Positions 35,901 to 45,504 of a stretch of 48,914 nucleotides of DNA are shown here, piece by piece. The translations under genes were made by a program, and so were the position numbers. The stretch is from Microbacterium sp. 5K110 (GTDB lineage: Bacteria > Actinomycetota > Actinomycetes > Actinomycetales > Microbacteriaceae). Where the stretch lies: the NCBI RefSeq assembly GCF_005774735.1, contig NZ_VBUM01000014.1:1-48914 (forward strand). The letters are read 5' to 3'. The notes beneath the pieces were generated by a model. It did no database searches. It was not told the DNA's origin and saw only the letters and a program-made list of their open reading frames with translations. The number at the start of each line of letters is the position of its first letter. Position 1 is the first letter of the stretch.

Positions 35901-36611
35901 CTAGGGGCTGTCGAACTCCCGGCGCATCACGACGCGGTCGCCGTCGAGCGTGCGGATCTCGATCGAACCAATGCTCGAGGCGGCGACGTCGGTGCCCGCG
36001 CTCAACTCTGTTGTGGACCCCGGACCGGCGCGCCACGTCGAGAGCATCGTCGTGGCGCCGGCGTCGTCGGTGACCGCGAGCGCGTAGGGCCATCCTCCGG
36101 GCGGAGCGTCCAGCACCTCGCCGGTGTACTGGCAGACGAGGTCGATGCGTGTCCCCCACTCGACCGACGTCAGTTTGACCGACGCCTCCAGCGGCGCTCC
36201 CGCGACGTCTTCGAGGGCGTACACGGTGCCGCCAGCGTCGTCCGCGGGGGCCGTGAGCGCCAGCACGCTCGGCACCGCGATCACGAGCAGGGCGGCCGCG
36301 GCGGCCCCCGCCCACAGCGCCACCGTGCGATGACGACGGCGGCGCGCGGTCCGCACGAGCCGCCCGCGGAGGGCAGGGTGCGGAGCCATCGGCGCCGCGG
36401 CGGGCGCGGGGTCGGTGGAATCGATCGCGCGGGCCCGCTCGGGCGACAGGCGCGAGAGCAGACCGGCGGTGGGCGCGAGCTCGGCGACGGCAGCGCGGCA
36501 GAGGGCGCACCCGTCGAGATGCCGCTCGTACTCGGCGCGATCGGCAGCGGACAGCGCGCCGAGGACGTACGCCCCGTCCCACGTGGCGAACCGCTCGTGT
36601 GCGGCGTTCAT
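35901..36611 (-). CDS. RskA/RslA-type anti-sigma factor
   Basis: 236 residues. The cytoplasmic zinc-associated anti-sigma motif is H31-x3-C35-x2-C38 (ERHLDGCALCRAA), a hallmark of redox-sensitive ZAS proteins. A single transmembrane helix (about 96-119) follows an Arg-rich stretch, then an RskA-like extracytoplasmic beta domain. It should hold the ECF sigma factor inactive until the zinc site is oxidised or the protein is cleaved. The ATG overlaps the sigma stop (ATGA), typical of a cognate pair. Confidence 0.93.
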   Translation of the reverse strand: MNAAHERFATWDGAYVLGALSAADRAEYERHLDGCALCRAAVAELAPTAGLLSRLSPERARAIDSTDPAPAAAPMAPHPALRGRLVRTARRRRHRTVALWAGAAAAALLVIAVPSVLALTAPADDAGGTVYALEDVAGAPLEASVKLTSVEWGTRIDLVCQYTGEVLDAPPGGWPYALAVTDDAGATTMLSTWRAGPGSTTELSAGTDVAASSIGSIEIRTLDGDRVVMRREFDSP

Positions 36612-37111
36612 CGCGTCACGCCTCTCTCTTGCAGGGCGAGCCGCAGCGCGCGCACGGCGTAGTGCAGACGCGACTTGACGGTCCCGGCGGGAATCCCCAG
36701 CTCTTCGGCGGCCTGTGCCACGCTCCGGCCGCCGTAATAGGCCGCGACGATGACGGCGCGGTGATCGGGCGTCAGAGTCGCGAGGGCCTCTTCGACGAGC
36801 AGCGCGTCGAACATGGCATCCGTGTCGTCGCCGCCGGCGGTCTCGGGAAGCTCATCGACGGTCTGCTCGTGGCGCCGGCGGGCGCTACGCGCGTCGTCGA
36901 TGACGATGTTGCGCGCCACCGTGAACATCCACGACCGCAGGGTCGACGGGTCGTCGGCCATGATGCGCGGCGTCCGCCACGCCCGCAGCAACGTCTCTTG
37001 CACGACGTCGTCGGCGCCCGCGTGGTCGCCGGTCAGGCTGACGACGTAGCGCCAGACGGGGGCGGCGTGAGCGTCGTACAGCGCCGTCAACTGCGCGTGA
37101 TCGTCTCGCAC
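36608..37111 (-). CDS. ECF RNA polymerase sigma factor (SigL/SigK-like)
   Basis: 167-residue ECF sigma-70. Region 2 (about 10-78) includes DVVQETLLRAWR and STLRSWMFTVARNIVIDDAR. Region 4 (about 108-160) is LATLTPDHRAVIVAAYYGGRSVAQAAEELGIPAGTVKSRLHYAVRALR. GTG start with AGGAGG upstream. Partnered with a ZAS anti-sigma factor as in the SigL-RslA or SigK-RskA pairs. Its upstream region contains TGAACC-N16-CGTGTT, which matches the SigL promoter pattern and suggests autoregulation. Confidence 0.94.
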   Translation of the reverse strand: MRDDHAQLTALYDAHAAPVWRYVVSLTGDHAGADDVVQETLLRAWRTPRIMADDPSTLRSWMFTVARNIVIDDARSARRRHEQTVDELPETAGGDDTDAMFDALLVEEALATLTPDHRAVIVAAYYGGRSVAQAAEELGIPAGTVKSRLHYAVRALRLALQERGVTR

Positions 37112-37140
37112 CGCCGATCCCCTCCTGTCGTCCTCAAGAG

Positions 37141-37168
37141 AACACGGGATGCCCGGCCCGTCGGTTCA
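37141..37168 (-). promoter_or_regulatory. Candidate ECF-type autoregulated promoter
   Basis: On the minus strand TGAACC (plus 37163-37168) and CGTGTT (plus 37141-37146) are 16 bases apart, about 30 bases before the sigma-factor start. The known SigL consensus in mycobacteria is TGAACC-N15-18-CGTgtr. The -35 element overlaps the stop codon of the preceding gene (37166). Confidence 0.6.
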
Positions 37169-37708
37169 GTTGGTGACTGCGCCCGTGAGAGCCGAGAGGA
37201 AGGCGGGGTCGGCCATCAGCGCGATCGTGATGCACACACCGGCCAGGAGCGTCGTCGCGACGAAGCCCACCAGAGGCACCCAGAACGCCACGCGCCCGCG
37301 GCGCAGCCGTCGCCACGTCAGAGCGGCCGTGACGAGATACCCCACGCCGTACACGACCGACGCGACGGCGCCCCAGACGAAGCCCGACGACAGAGCGGTG
37401 TACGTCGCGTCGACCCCGAGGATCTGCGCGGCGCGCTCGGCGTATCCGGGAAAGTCCAGGAGCTGCACGATCGTGGAGATGACCGAGACGAGTCCGTAGA
37501 CCAGCAGCACGAACGTGACGACACGGTCGGCGAGGGGTCCGCGCGCACGGTGTGCGGCGGGAGCGGCCGTCGGCTCCGAGTCGGGCTCCGGCGCGACCCC
37601 CGACTGGAGCGCTTCGGTGACCTCGGGGTGTTGGATCCGGGCGCGCTGCTCCTCGGGGGTGGCGTACTCGCCGTATTGCGGGCGCGGGCGCGACTCCGCG
37701 TCACTCAC
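37166..37708 (-). CDS. DUF6264-like four-helix membrane protein
   Basis: 180 residues: a hydrophilic N-terminus beginning [28 protein letters not shown], then about four hydrophobic segments (about 62-84, 107-131, 140-166 and a short terminal one). The N-terminal motif and layout match DUF6264 proteins of Microbacteriaceae as I remember them. No function known. GTG start overlaps the ispH stop (GTGA), so it is co-transcribed with and downstream of ispH. Confidence 0.82.
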   Translation of the reverse strand: MSDAESRPRPQYGEYATPEEQRARIQHPEVTEALQSGVAPEPDSEPTAAPAAHRARGPLADRVVTFVLLVYGLVSVISTIVQLLDFPGYAERAAQILGVDATYTALSSGFVWGAVASVVYGVGYLVTAALTWRRLRRGRVAFWVPLVGFVATTLLAGVCITIALMADPAFLSALTGAVTN

Positions 37709-38766
37709 GCGCGACCCCGGCCGCCCAGGGCGCGCTGGTCGCGCTTGCCCGACGAGTCCTGACGCAGTTCCTTGGGCAGCGAGAACATCAGGTCCTCCTC
37801 TGCCGTCCGGACCTCCTCGACGTCGCGGTAACCGGCGCCGGCGAGTTCTTCCAGCACCTCGGTGACGAGGACTTCGGGTACCGACGCGCCGCTCGTGACG
37901 CCCACCGTCTCGACACCCTCGAGCCACTCCTGCCGAACCTCGTCGACGTAGTCGACGCGGTAGGCGGCTTTGGCGCCGTACTCGAGCGCGACCTCGACCA
38001 GGCGGACGCTGTTGGACGAGTTGGCCGATCCGACGACGATCACGAGGTCGGCGCCGACCGCGACCTTCTTGATCGCCACCTGACGGTTCTGGGTGGCGTA
38101 GCAGATGTCGTCGGACGGCGGATCCTGCAATTCGGGGAAGCGCACACGCAAGCGGCGGACCGTCTCCATCGTTTCGTCCACGGAGAGCGTCGTCTGCGAG
38201 AGCCACACGACCTTCGACGGGTCGCGCACCTCGACGGTGTCGGCGTGCTCCGGAGAGTTGACGACGGTGACGTGCTCGGGGGCCTCGCCCGCCGTGCCCT
38301 CGACCTCTTCGTGGCCCTCGTGGCCGATGAGCAGGATCTCGAAATCGTCGCGGGCGAAGCGGACCGCCTCGCGGTGCACCTTGGTCACGAGGGGGCACGT
38401 CGCGTCGATCGCCTGGAGGTGCCGATCGGATGCCGCGGACACGACCGCGGGCGAGACCCCGTGAGCGCTGAAGACGACGTGCGAGCCCTCGGGTACCTCG
38501 TCGACCTCTTCGACGAAGATCGCGCCCTTCTTCTCGAGCTCGGTGACGACGTGGATGTTGTGCACGATCTGCTTGCGCACGTACACCGGCGCCCCGTAGC
38601 GCTCGAGGGCCTTCTCGACGGCGATCACCGCCCGGTCGACACCGGCGCAGTAACCGCGGGGCGCGGCCAACAGCACCTTCTTCTGTCCGTGGACCGGGAT
38701 ATCCTGGAGCCGCCCGCGTCGACCCGGGATACGGGGAACGGGCAGGTGGACGGCAGGTGAGCTCAC
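37705..38766 (-). CDS. ispH: 4-hydroxy-3-methylbut-2-enyl diphosphate reductase
   Basis: 353-residue final enzyme of the MEP isoprenoid pathway, forming IPP and DMAPP. The [4Fe-4S] cysteines are C40 ([13 protein letters not shown]), C124 ([11 protein letters not shown]) and C222 ([11 protein letters not shown]). Conserved SAHGVSP and GSANSSNS are present. An N-terminal extension of about 28 residues precedes the core. The GTG start is supported by TAGAAT (plus 38773-38778) six bases upstream, a leaderless signature. Divergent from xseA; the same arrangement occurs in mycobacteria. Confidence 0.97.
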   Translation of the reverse strand: MSSPAVHLPVPRIPGRRGRLQDIPVHGQKKVLLAAPRGYCAGVDRAVIAVEKALERYGAPVYVRKQIVHNIHVVTELEKKGAIFVEEVDEVPEGSHVVFSAHGVSPAVVSAASDRHLQAIDATCPLVTKVHREAVRFARDDFEILLIGHEGHEEVEGTAGEAPEHVTVVNSPEHADTVEVRDPSKVVWLSQTTLSVDETMETVRRLRVRFPELQDPPSDDICYATQNRQVAIKKVAVGADLVIVVGSANSSNSVRLVEVALEYGAKAAYRVDYVDEVRQEWLEGVETVGVTSGASVPEVLVTEVLEELAGAGYRDVEEVRTAEEDLMFSLPKELRQDSSGKRDQRALGGRGRA

Positions 38767-38833
38767 CCCTCGATTCTACGGGGGCGCCCCTGGACGACGG
38801 CCGAACCGCCACCATCGACCCGTACGAGAGACC

Positions 38834-40147
38834 ATGACCTCCTTCCGACCCGACGCCGTCGAGGGCCTCACGCCCCCGGCGGACTCCGTTCATCCCCGTG
38901 AGTCGACGACGGACGCGCCGACCTCGGTCTCGCGACTGAACGACACGATCCGCGGGTTCATCGAACGGTGGGGATCCGTCTGGGTCGAGGGCGAGATCAC
39001 CTCGTTCAACCGGCGCGGCGGGAACGTGTTCGGCCGCATGAAAGACCTCGGCACCGATTCGACCGTGGCGTTCCGGATCTGGTCGAGCACGCTGGCTCGG
39101 CTGCCGAAAGACCTGCAGGTCGGCGATCACGTCGTCGCCTGCGTCAAGGCGGACTACTTCCCCCGCACGGGCGACTTCTCGTTCGCGGTCTCGGCGATGC
39201 GGCACGTGGGCCTGGGCGAACAGCTCGAACGTCTCGAACGCCTGCGCGCGCAGTTGCGGTCCGAGGGGCTGTTCGACCCCGCGCGCAAGAAGAAGCTGCC
39301 CTTCCTCCCACACTGCATCGGTCTCATCACGGGCGAGAACTCGGATGCCGAGAAGGACGTGCACCGTAACGCCGAACTGCGGTGGCCCCAGGTGCGCTTC
39401 CGCACCCGGTACGCCGCGGTGCAGGGCGACCGCTGCGTCCCCGAGACGCTCGCCGCACTGACGGCGCTGGATGCGGACCCCGACGTCGACGTCATCGTCA
39501 TCGCGCGCGGCGGCGGCGATCCGCAGACGCTCCTCGGCTTCAGCGACGAGCGACTCGTGCGCGCGGTGGCCGCGGCATCCACCCCGATCGTGAGCGCCAT
39601 CGGCCACGAGAACGACCGTCCGCTGCTGGACGACGTGGCCGACGTCCGCGCCTCGACGCCGACCGACGCGGCCAAGCGCATCGTGCCCGACGTGAGCGAG
39701 CAGCGCGCGGCGGTCGCCCAACTCCGGGCGCGCCTGACCGGTCGCCTCACCCAGCGGGTGCTGCACGACATCGCCCAGCTCGAGCAGTTGCGTTCGCGCC
39801 CGGCGCTGCGGACTCCGCACACGATGCTGACCGCCCGCGCGCAAGACGTGTGGATGCTGTCGACCCGGGGCCGCGACGTCGTCGACCGCCGGCTGCAGGC
39901 CGAGGAGCGCCGCACCCGCGAGCTGCGCGCGTCGCTGCGCGCGCTGTCCCCCGAGGCCACCCTGGCGCGGGGCTATGCGATCGCTCAGGTCGAGGGCGGC
40001 GGGATCGTGCGCGACGCGACGCAGGCGCCAGCGGGAGCACGCGTCGTCGTGACCGTCGCCGACGGCGCTTTCGGCGCCTCCTCCACGGGCCCCATCGAAC
40101 CCACGGACTCCTCGTCCGGCGGCGGCCGCACCGCCGGTCCCGCCTAA
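38834..40147 (+). CDS. xseA: Exodeoxyribonuclease VII large subunit
   Basis: 437 residues. An N-terminal OB-fold (about 30-125; [24 protein letters not shown]), the catalytic domain ([76 protein letters not shown]) and a C-terminal helical region. With XseB it degrades single-stranded DNA to short oligonucleotides. The ATG at 38834 has only a weak site (gagag). A stop-to-start overlap region with xseB follows. Confidence 0.96.
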   Translation: MTSFRPDAVEGLTPPADSVHPRESTTDAPTSVSRLNDTIRGFIERWGSVWVEGEITSFNRRGGNVFGRMKDLGTDSTVAFRIWSSTLARLPKDLQVGDHVVACVKADYFPRTGDFSFAVSAMRHVGLGEQLERLERLRAQLRSEGLFDPARKKKLPFLPHCIGLITGENSDAEKDVHRNAELRWPQVRFRTRYAAVQGDRCVPETLAALTALDADPDVDVIVIARGGGDPQTLLGFSDERLVRAVAAASTPIVSAIGHENDRPLLDDVADVRASTPTDAAKRIVPDVSEQRAAVAQLRARLTGRLTQRVLHDIAQLEQLRSRPALRTPHTMLTARAQDVWMLSTRGRDVVDRRLQAEERRTRELRASLRALSPEATLARGYAIAQVEGGGIVRDATQAPAGARVVVTVADGAFGASSTGPIEPTDSSSGGGRTAGPA

Positions 40148-40157
40148 GATGGATGCC

Positions 40158-40388
40158 ATGACCGCGACGCCCTCCGGCCCCTCCGCCGACGTGGCGTCCC
40201 TGTCGTTCGAGCAGGCCCGTGACGAGCTCGTCCGCGTGGTCGCCGAACTCGAGCAGGGCGCTCCCACGCTGGAGGAGTCGCTCGCGCTGTGGGAACGCGG
40301 CGAGCAGCTCTCCGCCCGATGCGAGGAGTGGCTGCTGGGCGCGAAACGGCGTCTCGATGCCGCGCGCGGCGAAGGCGAGGAGTCCTGA
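40158..40388 (+). CDS. xseB: Exodeoxyribonuclease VII small subunit
   Basis: About 76 residues, helical: [44 protein letters not shown] matches the XseB family closely. It binds the C-terminal part of XseA. Two ATGs are possible, at 40149 and 40158. TAAGAT (40145-40150), which includes the xseA stop TAA, stands seven bases before 40158, so this start would be read from a leaderless mRNA and is preferred. TGATG overlap with the next gene. Confidence 0.93.
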   Translation: MTATPSGPSADVASLSFEQARDELVRVVAELEQGAPTLEESLALWERGEQLSARCEEWLLGAKRRLDAARGEGEES

Positions 40389-41020
40389 TGGCCCGCGTCG
40401 TCGCGGAGCTCGGTCGTCCCGAGACGCCGGACGAGACCGCGGCGCGCAAGGCCGAGTCCTCCCGCCGCTACCGCTCGAGCAAGACGTTCCGCAACCTGAT
40501 CGCGGCGCTCCTCGTGACCGTCGCCGTCGTGCTGGTCGTGATCGCCGCCGTCCCGCGCGGAGAACCGGCGCCGCGCCCGCAGCCGGACGTCCCCGCTCTC
40601 GCCGCCGAGCTGTCCGACGACCTCGGCCGCCCCGCCCTCGCCCCCGCTCTGCCCGACGGGTGGCGCGTGAACCAGGCGATGACCGAGGGCCAGGGTGGCG
40701 TCGAAGCGTGGACCATGGTCTACGTGCGCTCGGGCGAGTCCGGCTTCGTCCGCGTGGCCCAGGGCCTGGACACCGGCGAGGAGTGGGTCGCCCAGATCCT
40801 CGGCGGAGCGCGCAGCACCGAGACGATCGAGATCGACGGCCTCGACTGGGCCGTCTACCGCCCGAGCGACCCCGAGCGCGCCGGCAACATCAGCTACGCC
40901 CTGTCCACTCCCGCCGGGCCCGATCAGGTCCTGATCTACGGGGATGCCAGTCCCGAGACCACCGCGATCGCCGCGGCATCCGTCACCACCCAGGTCCGCG
41001 AACTGAGAGAGATCCCGTGA
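40388..41020 (+). CDS. DUF4245 family membrane-anchored protein
   Basis: 210 residues: cytoplasmic N-terminus, one transmembrane helix (about 36-56, LIAALLVTVAVVLVVIAAVP), then an extracytoplasmic domain with the DUF4245 pattern (LPDGWRVNQAMTEG, WTMVYVRSGESGFVRVAQG). Function unknown, but it neighbours xse, fum and glpX genes in many Actinobacteria. Start and stop overlap xseB and the carbonic anhydrase gene, so these form one transcription unit. Confidence 0.88.
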   Translation: MARVVAELGRPETPDETAARKAESSRRYRSSKTFRNLIAALLVTVAVVLVVIAAVPRGEPAPRPQPDVPALAAELSDDLGRPALAPALPDGWRVNQAMTEGQGGVEAWTMVYVRSGESGFVRVAQGLDTGEEWVAQILGGARSTETIEIDGLDWAVYRPSDPERAGNISYALSTPAGPDQVLIYGDASPETTAIAAASVTTQVRELREIP

Positions 41021-41676
41021 ACGATCGCATGACTCCCCGTGACGTGTGGAGCCAGATGCTCGAGGGCAACCGGCGTTTCGTCTCCGGAGCGCCCGCCCAC
41101 CCGCGGCAGGACGTCGAGCGCCGTGCCGAGCTCGCGAGCTCGCAGCACCCCACGGCCGCGCTCTTCGGCTGCTCGGACTCGCGTCTCGCCGCCGAGATCA
41201 TCTTCGACCAGGGCCTGGGCGATCTGTTCGTCGTGCGCAACGCCGGTCAGGTCATCTCCGACTCCGTCATCGGCAGCCTCGAGTACGCCGTCGGCGTGCT
41301 GGAAGTGCCGCTCATCGTCGTCCTCGCGCACGACGCGTGCGGCGCCGTGGGTGCAGCCATCGACAGCACCGGAATCGACGCGCCGACGCTCCCCGCCTAC
41401 ATCTGGCGTCAGATCGCCCCGATCGTGCCCGCGGTCCGCCGTGTCCAGCGTGCCGAGGCCGCTGCCGGCCGCGGTACCGAGCGCGTCGACCCCGAACTCG
41501 TGGGCCGCGAGCACCTCCGCCACACCGTGGCCGATCTGCTGCGCGCGTCCGAACTCATCAGCGAGGCCGTGGCCGACGGCCGCGTCGCGGTGGTGGGCGC
41601 CAACTACCGACTCGACGACGGGGAAGCCGTCCCCGTCGTGAGCGTGGGCGACGTGGACGAGCCCCGCGCCGCCTGA
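41017..41676 (+). CDS. Beta-carbonic anhydrase
   Basis: 219-residue zinc enzyme hydrating CO2 to bicarbonate. Zinc ligands are C52 (FGCSDSR), H105 and C108 (LAHDACGA), with the D54-R56 dyad of the active site. GTG start overlaps the DUF4245 stop (GTGA); an ATG four codons in is an alternative. Bicarbonate supply for anaplerotic carboxylation fits the adjacent fumarase gene loosely. Confidence 0.95.
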   Translation: MNDRMTPRDVWSQMLEGNRRFVSGAPAHPRQDVERRAELASSQHPTAALFGCSDSRLAAEIIFDQGLGDLFVVRNAGQVISDSVIGSLEYAVGVLEVPLIVVLAHDACGAVGAAIDSTGIDAPTLPAYIWRQIAPIVPAVRRVQRAEAAAGRGTERVDPELVGREHLRHTVADLLRASELISEAVADGRVAVVGANYRLDDGEAVPVVSVGDVDEPRAA

Positions 41677-41708
41677 GATAGAACGAAACGATCTGGAGGA
41701 ACGACGAC

Positions 41709-43103
41709 GTGACCGACATCGAGTACCGCATCGAGCACGACACCATGGGTGAGGTGCGGGTGCCGAAGGACGCCCTCTACGCCGCGCAGACGCAGCGCGC
41801 GGTCGAGAACTTCCCCATCTCGGGTTCGGGCCTGGAATCGACGCAGATCGCGGCGCTCGCCCGCATCAAGAAGGCCGCGGCACTGGCCAATAAAGATCTC
41901 GGCACCCTCGACCCGCGCGTGGCCGACGCCATCGCCCAGGCCGCCGACGAGGTCATCACCGGCGCGTACGACGCCCACTTCCCGGTCGACACCTACCAGA
42001 CCGGCAGCGGCACCTCGTCGAACATGAACATGAACGAGGTGCTGGCCACCCTCGCCACGCGCATCCTCGGCGACACGGTGCACCCCAACGACCACGTCAA
42101 CGCGTCGCAGTCCTCGAACGACGTCTTCCCGACGTCCGTGCACATCGCCGTGACCCAGGCGCTGATCGACGATCTCATCCCCGCCCTCGACCACCTCTCG
42201 GTGGCGCTCGAGGCCAAGGCCGAGGCGTGGAAGGGCATCGTCAAGTCCGGTCGCACGCACCTCATGGATGCCACGCCCGTCACTCTCGGCCAGGAGTTCG
42301 GCGGCTACGCCCGCCAGATGCGCCTCGGCATCGAGCGTGTGCAGGCCGTCCTCCCCCGCGTCGGCGAGGTCCCCCTCGGCGGCACCGCCGTGGGCACGGG
42401 GATCAACACTCCTCTCGGCTTCCCGCAGAAGGTCATCGAGCTGCTCGCGGCCGAGACCGAGCTGCCGATCACCGAGGCGAAGGACCACTTCGAGGCCCAG
42501 GCCAACCGCGACGGTCTCGTCGAGGCATCCGGCGCCCTCCGCACGATCGCGGTGTCGCTGACGAAGATCAACAACGACATCCGCTGGATGGGCTCGGGCC
42601 CCAACACGGGTCTCGGTGAGCTGCACATCCCCGACCTGCAGCCGGGATCGTCGATCATGCCGGGCAAGGTCAACCCGGTCGTCCCCGAGGCGACGCTCAT
42701 GGTGTGCGCCCGGGTCATCGGCAACGACGCCACGGTCGCGTGGGCCGGCGCATCGGGCTCGTTCGAGCTGAACGTCGCCATCCCGGTCATGGGGACGGCG
42801 TTGCTGGAGTCGATCCGACTGCTCTCCAACGCCATGCGCGTCCTGGCCGACAAGACCATCGACGGCTTGGAGGCCAACGTCGCGCGCGCTGAGGCGTTCG
42901 CCGGGATGTCGCCGTCGATCGTCACCCCGCTCAACAAGGTCATCGGCTACGAGGCCGCCGCCAAGATCGCCAAGCACGCCGTCGCCAAGGGCATCACGGT
43001 GCGCGAGGCCGTCATCGACCTGGGCTATGTCGAGCGCGGCGAGATCACCGAAGAGGTGCTCGACGCCAAGCTCGACCTGCTCTCGATGACCCACCCGGGC
43101 TGA
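41709..43103 (+). CDS. fumC: Class II fumarate hydratase
   Basis: 464-residue homotetrameric fumarase interconverting fumarate and malate in the TCA cycle. The superfamily signature [11 protein letters not shown] spans 313-323; [14 protein letters not shown] (98-111), [11 protein letters not shown] (133-143) and [10 protein letters not shown] (181-190, catalytic His184) are intact. GTG start with CTGGAGG about ten bases upstream. It follows the carbonic anhydrase gene by 32 bases and is probably in the xse-fum unit. Confidence 0.97.
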   Translation: MTDIEYRIEHDTMGEVRVPKDALYAAQTQRAVENFPISGSGLESTQIAALARIKKAAALANKDLGTLDPRVADAIAQAADEVITGAYDAHFPVDTYQTGSGTSSNMNMNEVLATLATRILGDTVHPNDHVNASQSSNDVFPTSVHIAVTQALIDDLIPALDHLSVALEAKAEAWKGIVKSGRTHLMDATPVTLGQEFGGYARQMRLGIERVQAVLPRVGEVPLGGTAVGTGINTPLGFPQKVIELLAAETELPITEAKDHFEAQANRDGLVEASGALRTIAVSLTKINNDIRWMGSGPNTGLGELHIPDLQPGSSIMPGKVNPVVPEATLMVCARVIGNDATVAWAGASGSFELNVAIPVMGTALLESIRLLSNAMRVLADKTIDGLEANVARAEAFAGMSPSIVTPLNKVIGYEAAAKIAKHAVAKGITVREAVIDLGYVERGEITEEVLDAKLDLLSMTHPG

Positions 43104-43144
43104 GCCGAACCTCGCACGACGCCGGGGAGCGCCATAATCAGAGG

Positions 43145-44560
43145 ATGATCCGCCCTACGAGAGCCGTCTCGGCACGGGTGCGGCTCCTCGGGGCGATCCT
43201 CGGCGTCGTGCTGGTGGGACTCATCGTGGCCGGAGGTGTCACGTTCTTCGTGCAGAGCGAGCGCGTCCTCGCCAACGCGCAGCGCCAACTCGACGGCTTC
43301 GTCTCGACCGTCTCGGTGTCGGCCCAGGACCCGGCGGATCTCGTCGCGGCAGCCGTTCCGGGGCGCACCGACGCCACGCTGGCCCTGAGCGGCGGCACGG
43401 TGCTGGCCTCCACCCCTGCACCGCCGGGGGTCCCCCTGACCGCGGATGCCGCGTTCCTCGATGCCCTTCGCTCCGCGCTCGAGCGCGGCGAGACGCGCGG
43501 CCGCCTCGACAGCACTCTCGGCCCGGTGCTCTACGCGGCGGTGCCCGCCGGCGACGCCACGATCGTGCAGGCCATCGCCATTGACGAGCGTATGGAGCTG
43601 GTGAGCCTGTCGACCACGACGTATGCCCTCACCGGGGCGGTGGTGCTCCTGGCCGTCGCCGTGGCCGGCTGGTTCGTCACCGGGCGGCTCTTCTCGCCCC
43701 TACGCAAGCTCCGCGACACCACCGACGCGATCACCATCGCCGATCTCGGCACCCGTGTCTCCGCCCACGGCAACGACGAGATCTCCGACCTGACCGCGTC
43801 GGTGAACTCCATGCTGGACCGCCTGTCGATGTCGGTGGAATCGCAGCGGCAGTTGCTCGACGACGTCCGGCACGAGCTCAAGACACCGATCACGATCGTG
43901 CGCGGTCACCTCGAGACGATGAACCCCACCGATGCGCGCGACGTCATCGAGACGCGCGACCTCGGCATCGCCGAGCTGGACCGGCTCTCGCGTCTCGTCG
44001 ACGACATCGACACCCTCGCCGACGTGGAGGCGGGGTCGGTCTCGACCGGGATCGTGGACGTGGGCGCCCTGACCGACCGCATGGGCGAGCTGGTCGGTGG
44101 GATCCCCGAGCACACCTGGACGATCGAGGCCCGCGGTCGTGGCCGCATCGTCGGCGACCACGACCGACTGGTCCAGGCGTGGCTGCAGCTGGCGGACAAC
44201 GCCGCGAAGTACACCCCGGCGGGCAGCCCGATCGAGATCGGCAGTTCCACCGATGGCACGACCGCGAGCCTGTGGGTGCGGGACCACGGTCCCGGCATCC
44301 CTCCCGCCGCCCGGCATCGCGTGTTCCGGAGGTTCGACCGGGTGTCGACGCGGCGCGGCGTCGACGGGTCGGGCCTGGGACTGTCGATCGTGGATGCCAT
44401 CGCCAAGGCGCACGACGGACACTGCACCATCGCCGACACCCCGGGGGGCGGCGCGACCCTCACGCTGCACGTCCCGCTGGGCGGCTCGCACACGCCCGCC
44501 GACCTGCCGACGCCCGTGCGTGCCGGTGACGTCGTCCTGCAGAGAGAGGCCACCGGATGA
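43145..44560 (+). CDS. Sensor histidine kinase
   Basis: 471 residues. Two membrane helices (about 14-35 and 159-180) flank an extracytoplasmic sensor of about 120 residues, then HAMP (about 180-233), the phospho-acceptor H243 in DDVRHELKTPIT, and the ATPase domain with N351 (NAAKY), D379 (RDHGPGI) and GSGLGLSIV at 407-415. The signal is unknown. CATAAT (43133-43138) lies six bases before the ATG, so the mRNA may be leaderless. The stop overlaps the response-regulator start (ATGA). Confidence 0.93.
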   Translation: MIRPTRAVSARVRLLGAILGVVLVGLIVAGGVTFFVQSERVLANAQRQLDGFVSTVSVSAQDPADLVAAAVPGRTDATLALSGGTVLASTPAPPGVPLTADAAFLDALRSALERGETRGRLDSTLGPVLYAAVPAGDATIVQAIAIDERMELVSLSTTTYALTGAVVLLAVAVAGWFVTGRLFSPLRKLRDTTDAITIADLGTRVSAHGNDEISDLTASVNSMLDRLSMSVESQRQLLDDVRHELKTPITIVRGHLETMNPTDARDVIETRDLGIAELDRLSRLVDDIDTLADVEAGSVSTGIVDVGALTDRMGELVGGIPEHTWTIEARGRGRIVGDHDRLVQAWLQLADNAAKYTPAGSPIEIGSSTDGTTASLWVRDHGPGIPPAARHRVFRRFDRVSTRRGVDGSGLGLSIVDAIAKAHDGHCTIADTPGGGATLTLHVPLGGSHTPADLPTPVRAGDVVLQREATG

Positions 44561-45213
44561 CTCGCATCCTCATCGCCGAAGACGAGGAACGCATCTCGGC
44601 GTTCGTGGCCAAGGGATTGGAATCGGCCGGCTACCAGACGCTCATCGTCGACGACGGCGCCGAGGCTCTCGAGACGGCGTTGTCGGGCGAGGTCGATCTC
44701 GTCCTGCTGGATGTGGGCCTGCCCACGATGGACGGATTCGAGGTCCTTCGGAGCTTGCGCGGTCAGGGGGCGTCGATCCCCGTCATCATGCTCACCGCCC
44801 GCACGAGTACCCGCGACACCGTCGACGGCCTGGACGCGGGGGCGAACGACTACGTCGCGAAACCTTTCAAGTTCGACGAGCTGCTCGCGCGCGTACGTTC
44901 GCGTCTACGCGAACCGGTGAGCCTGGGGAGCATCACGATCGCGCACGGTGACGTCTCGCTGGATGTACTCACCCGCCGCGCCTCCGTCGCCGGTCGTGAG
45001 ATCGATCTCAGCGCGCGCGAATTCGCCCTGGCAGAGGAGTTCATCAGCCACGCGGGCCAAGTGCTCAGTCGGGAACAGCTGCTCAGTCGTGTCTGGGGGC
45101 TCGACTTCGACCCCGGGTCGAACGTCGTCGACGTCTACGTCCGCTACTTGCGGGCGAAGTTCGGCGCCGGTCGCATCTCCACCGTGCGCGGCGCCGGCTA
45201 CCGCTGGCAATGA
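44557..45213 (+). CDS. OmpR-family response regulator
   Basis: 218 residues. Receiver domain with acidic pocket EDEE (8-11), phospho-acceptor D52 (LVLLDVGLP) and K102 (DYVAKPF). C-terminal winged helix (about 125-218) with LSREQLLSRVWGLDFDPGSNVVDVYVRYLRAKFG. It pairs with the kinase encoded upstream. Targets are unknown; none of the adjacent genes is an obvious one. A hairpin terminator follows. Confidence 0.94.
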   Translation: MTRILIAEDEERISAFVAKGLESAGYQTLIVDDGAEALETALSGEVDLVLLDVGLPTMDGFEVLRSLRGQGASIPVIMLTARTSTRDTVDGLDAGANDYVAKPFKFDELLARVRSRLREPVSLGSITIAHGDVSLDVLTRRASVAGREIDLSAREFALAEEFISHAGQVLSREQLLSRVWGLDFDPGSNVVDVYVRYLRAKFGAGRISTVRGAGYRWQ

Positions 45214-45231
45214 CCGCGCCGGAAACCCAGA

Positions 45232-45259
45232 AGCCCCCGGTCGGGGGGTACCGGGGGCT
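45232..45259 (+). terminator. Hairpin terminator after the two-component genes
   Basis: 10-bp stem agcccccggt / accgggggct with an 8-base loop, 19 bases after the response-regulator stop. A T-rich tract lies further on at about 45328-45340. Confidence 0.75.
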
Positions 45260-45462
45260 GGGGGATCGTCCGTGGCGGTCTTCCGCCGTACCCGAAACGT
45301 CGGTGACCTGCGCGGCAGGACGATCTCGTTTTTCTTTTGTGGGGGGAACCGCCGGGGCGGTGACGAGGTTTCCCTCGCCCGTGATTCCACTCTGACGCCC
45401 TCATGTGAGAACGCCGGGAGGTGCAGATGAGAAACCTCTCATCTCGAGAGCCCCCGAACGCC

Positions 45463-45495
45463 GAAGGTCCGGGATGCGTGGCATCCCGGACCTTC
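45463..45495 (-). terminator. Hairpin terminator after phoH
   Basis: Perfect 15-bp stem gaaggtccgggatgc / gcatcccggaccttc with loop gtg, ten bases past the phoH stop (minus strand). The 290-base gap between the convergent genes holds only this, the terminator at 45232, a small agatgag/ctcatct dyad (45425-45444) and the T-rich tract. Confidence 0.88.
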
Positions 45496-45504
45496 TATCG
45501 GTGG

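Noticed and set aside
45300..45345. T-rich tract (gtttttctttt) as an intrinsic terminator or small-RNA end
   Set aside because: The only preceding stem (cctgc/gcagg) is 5 bp and 8 bases away, too weak to call.
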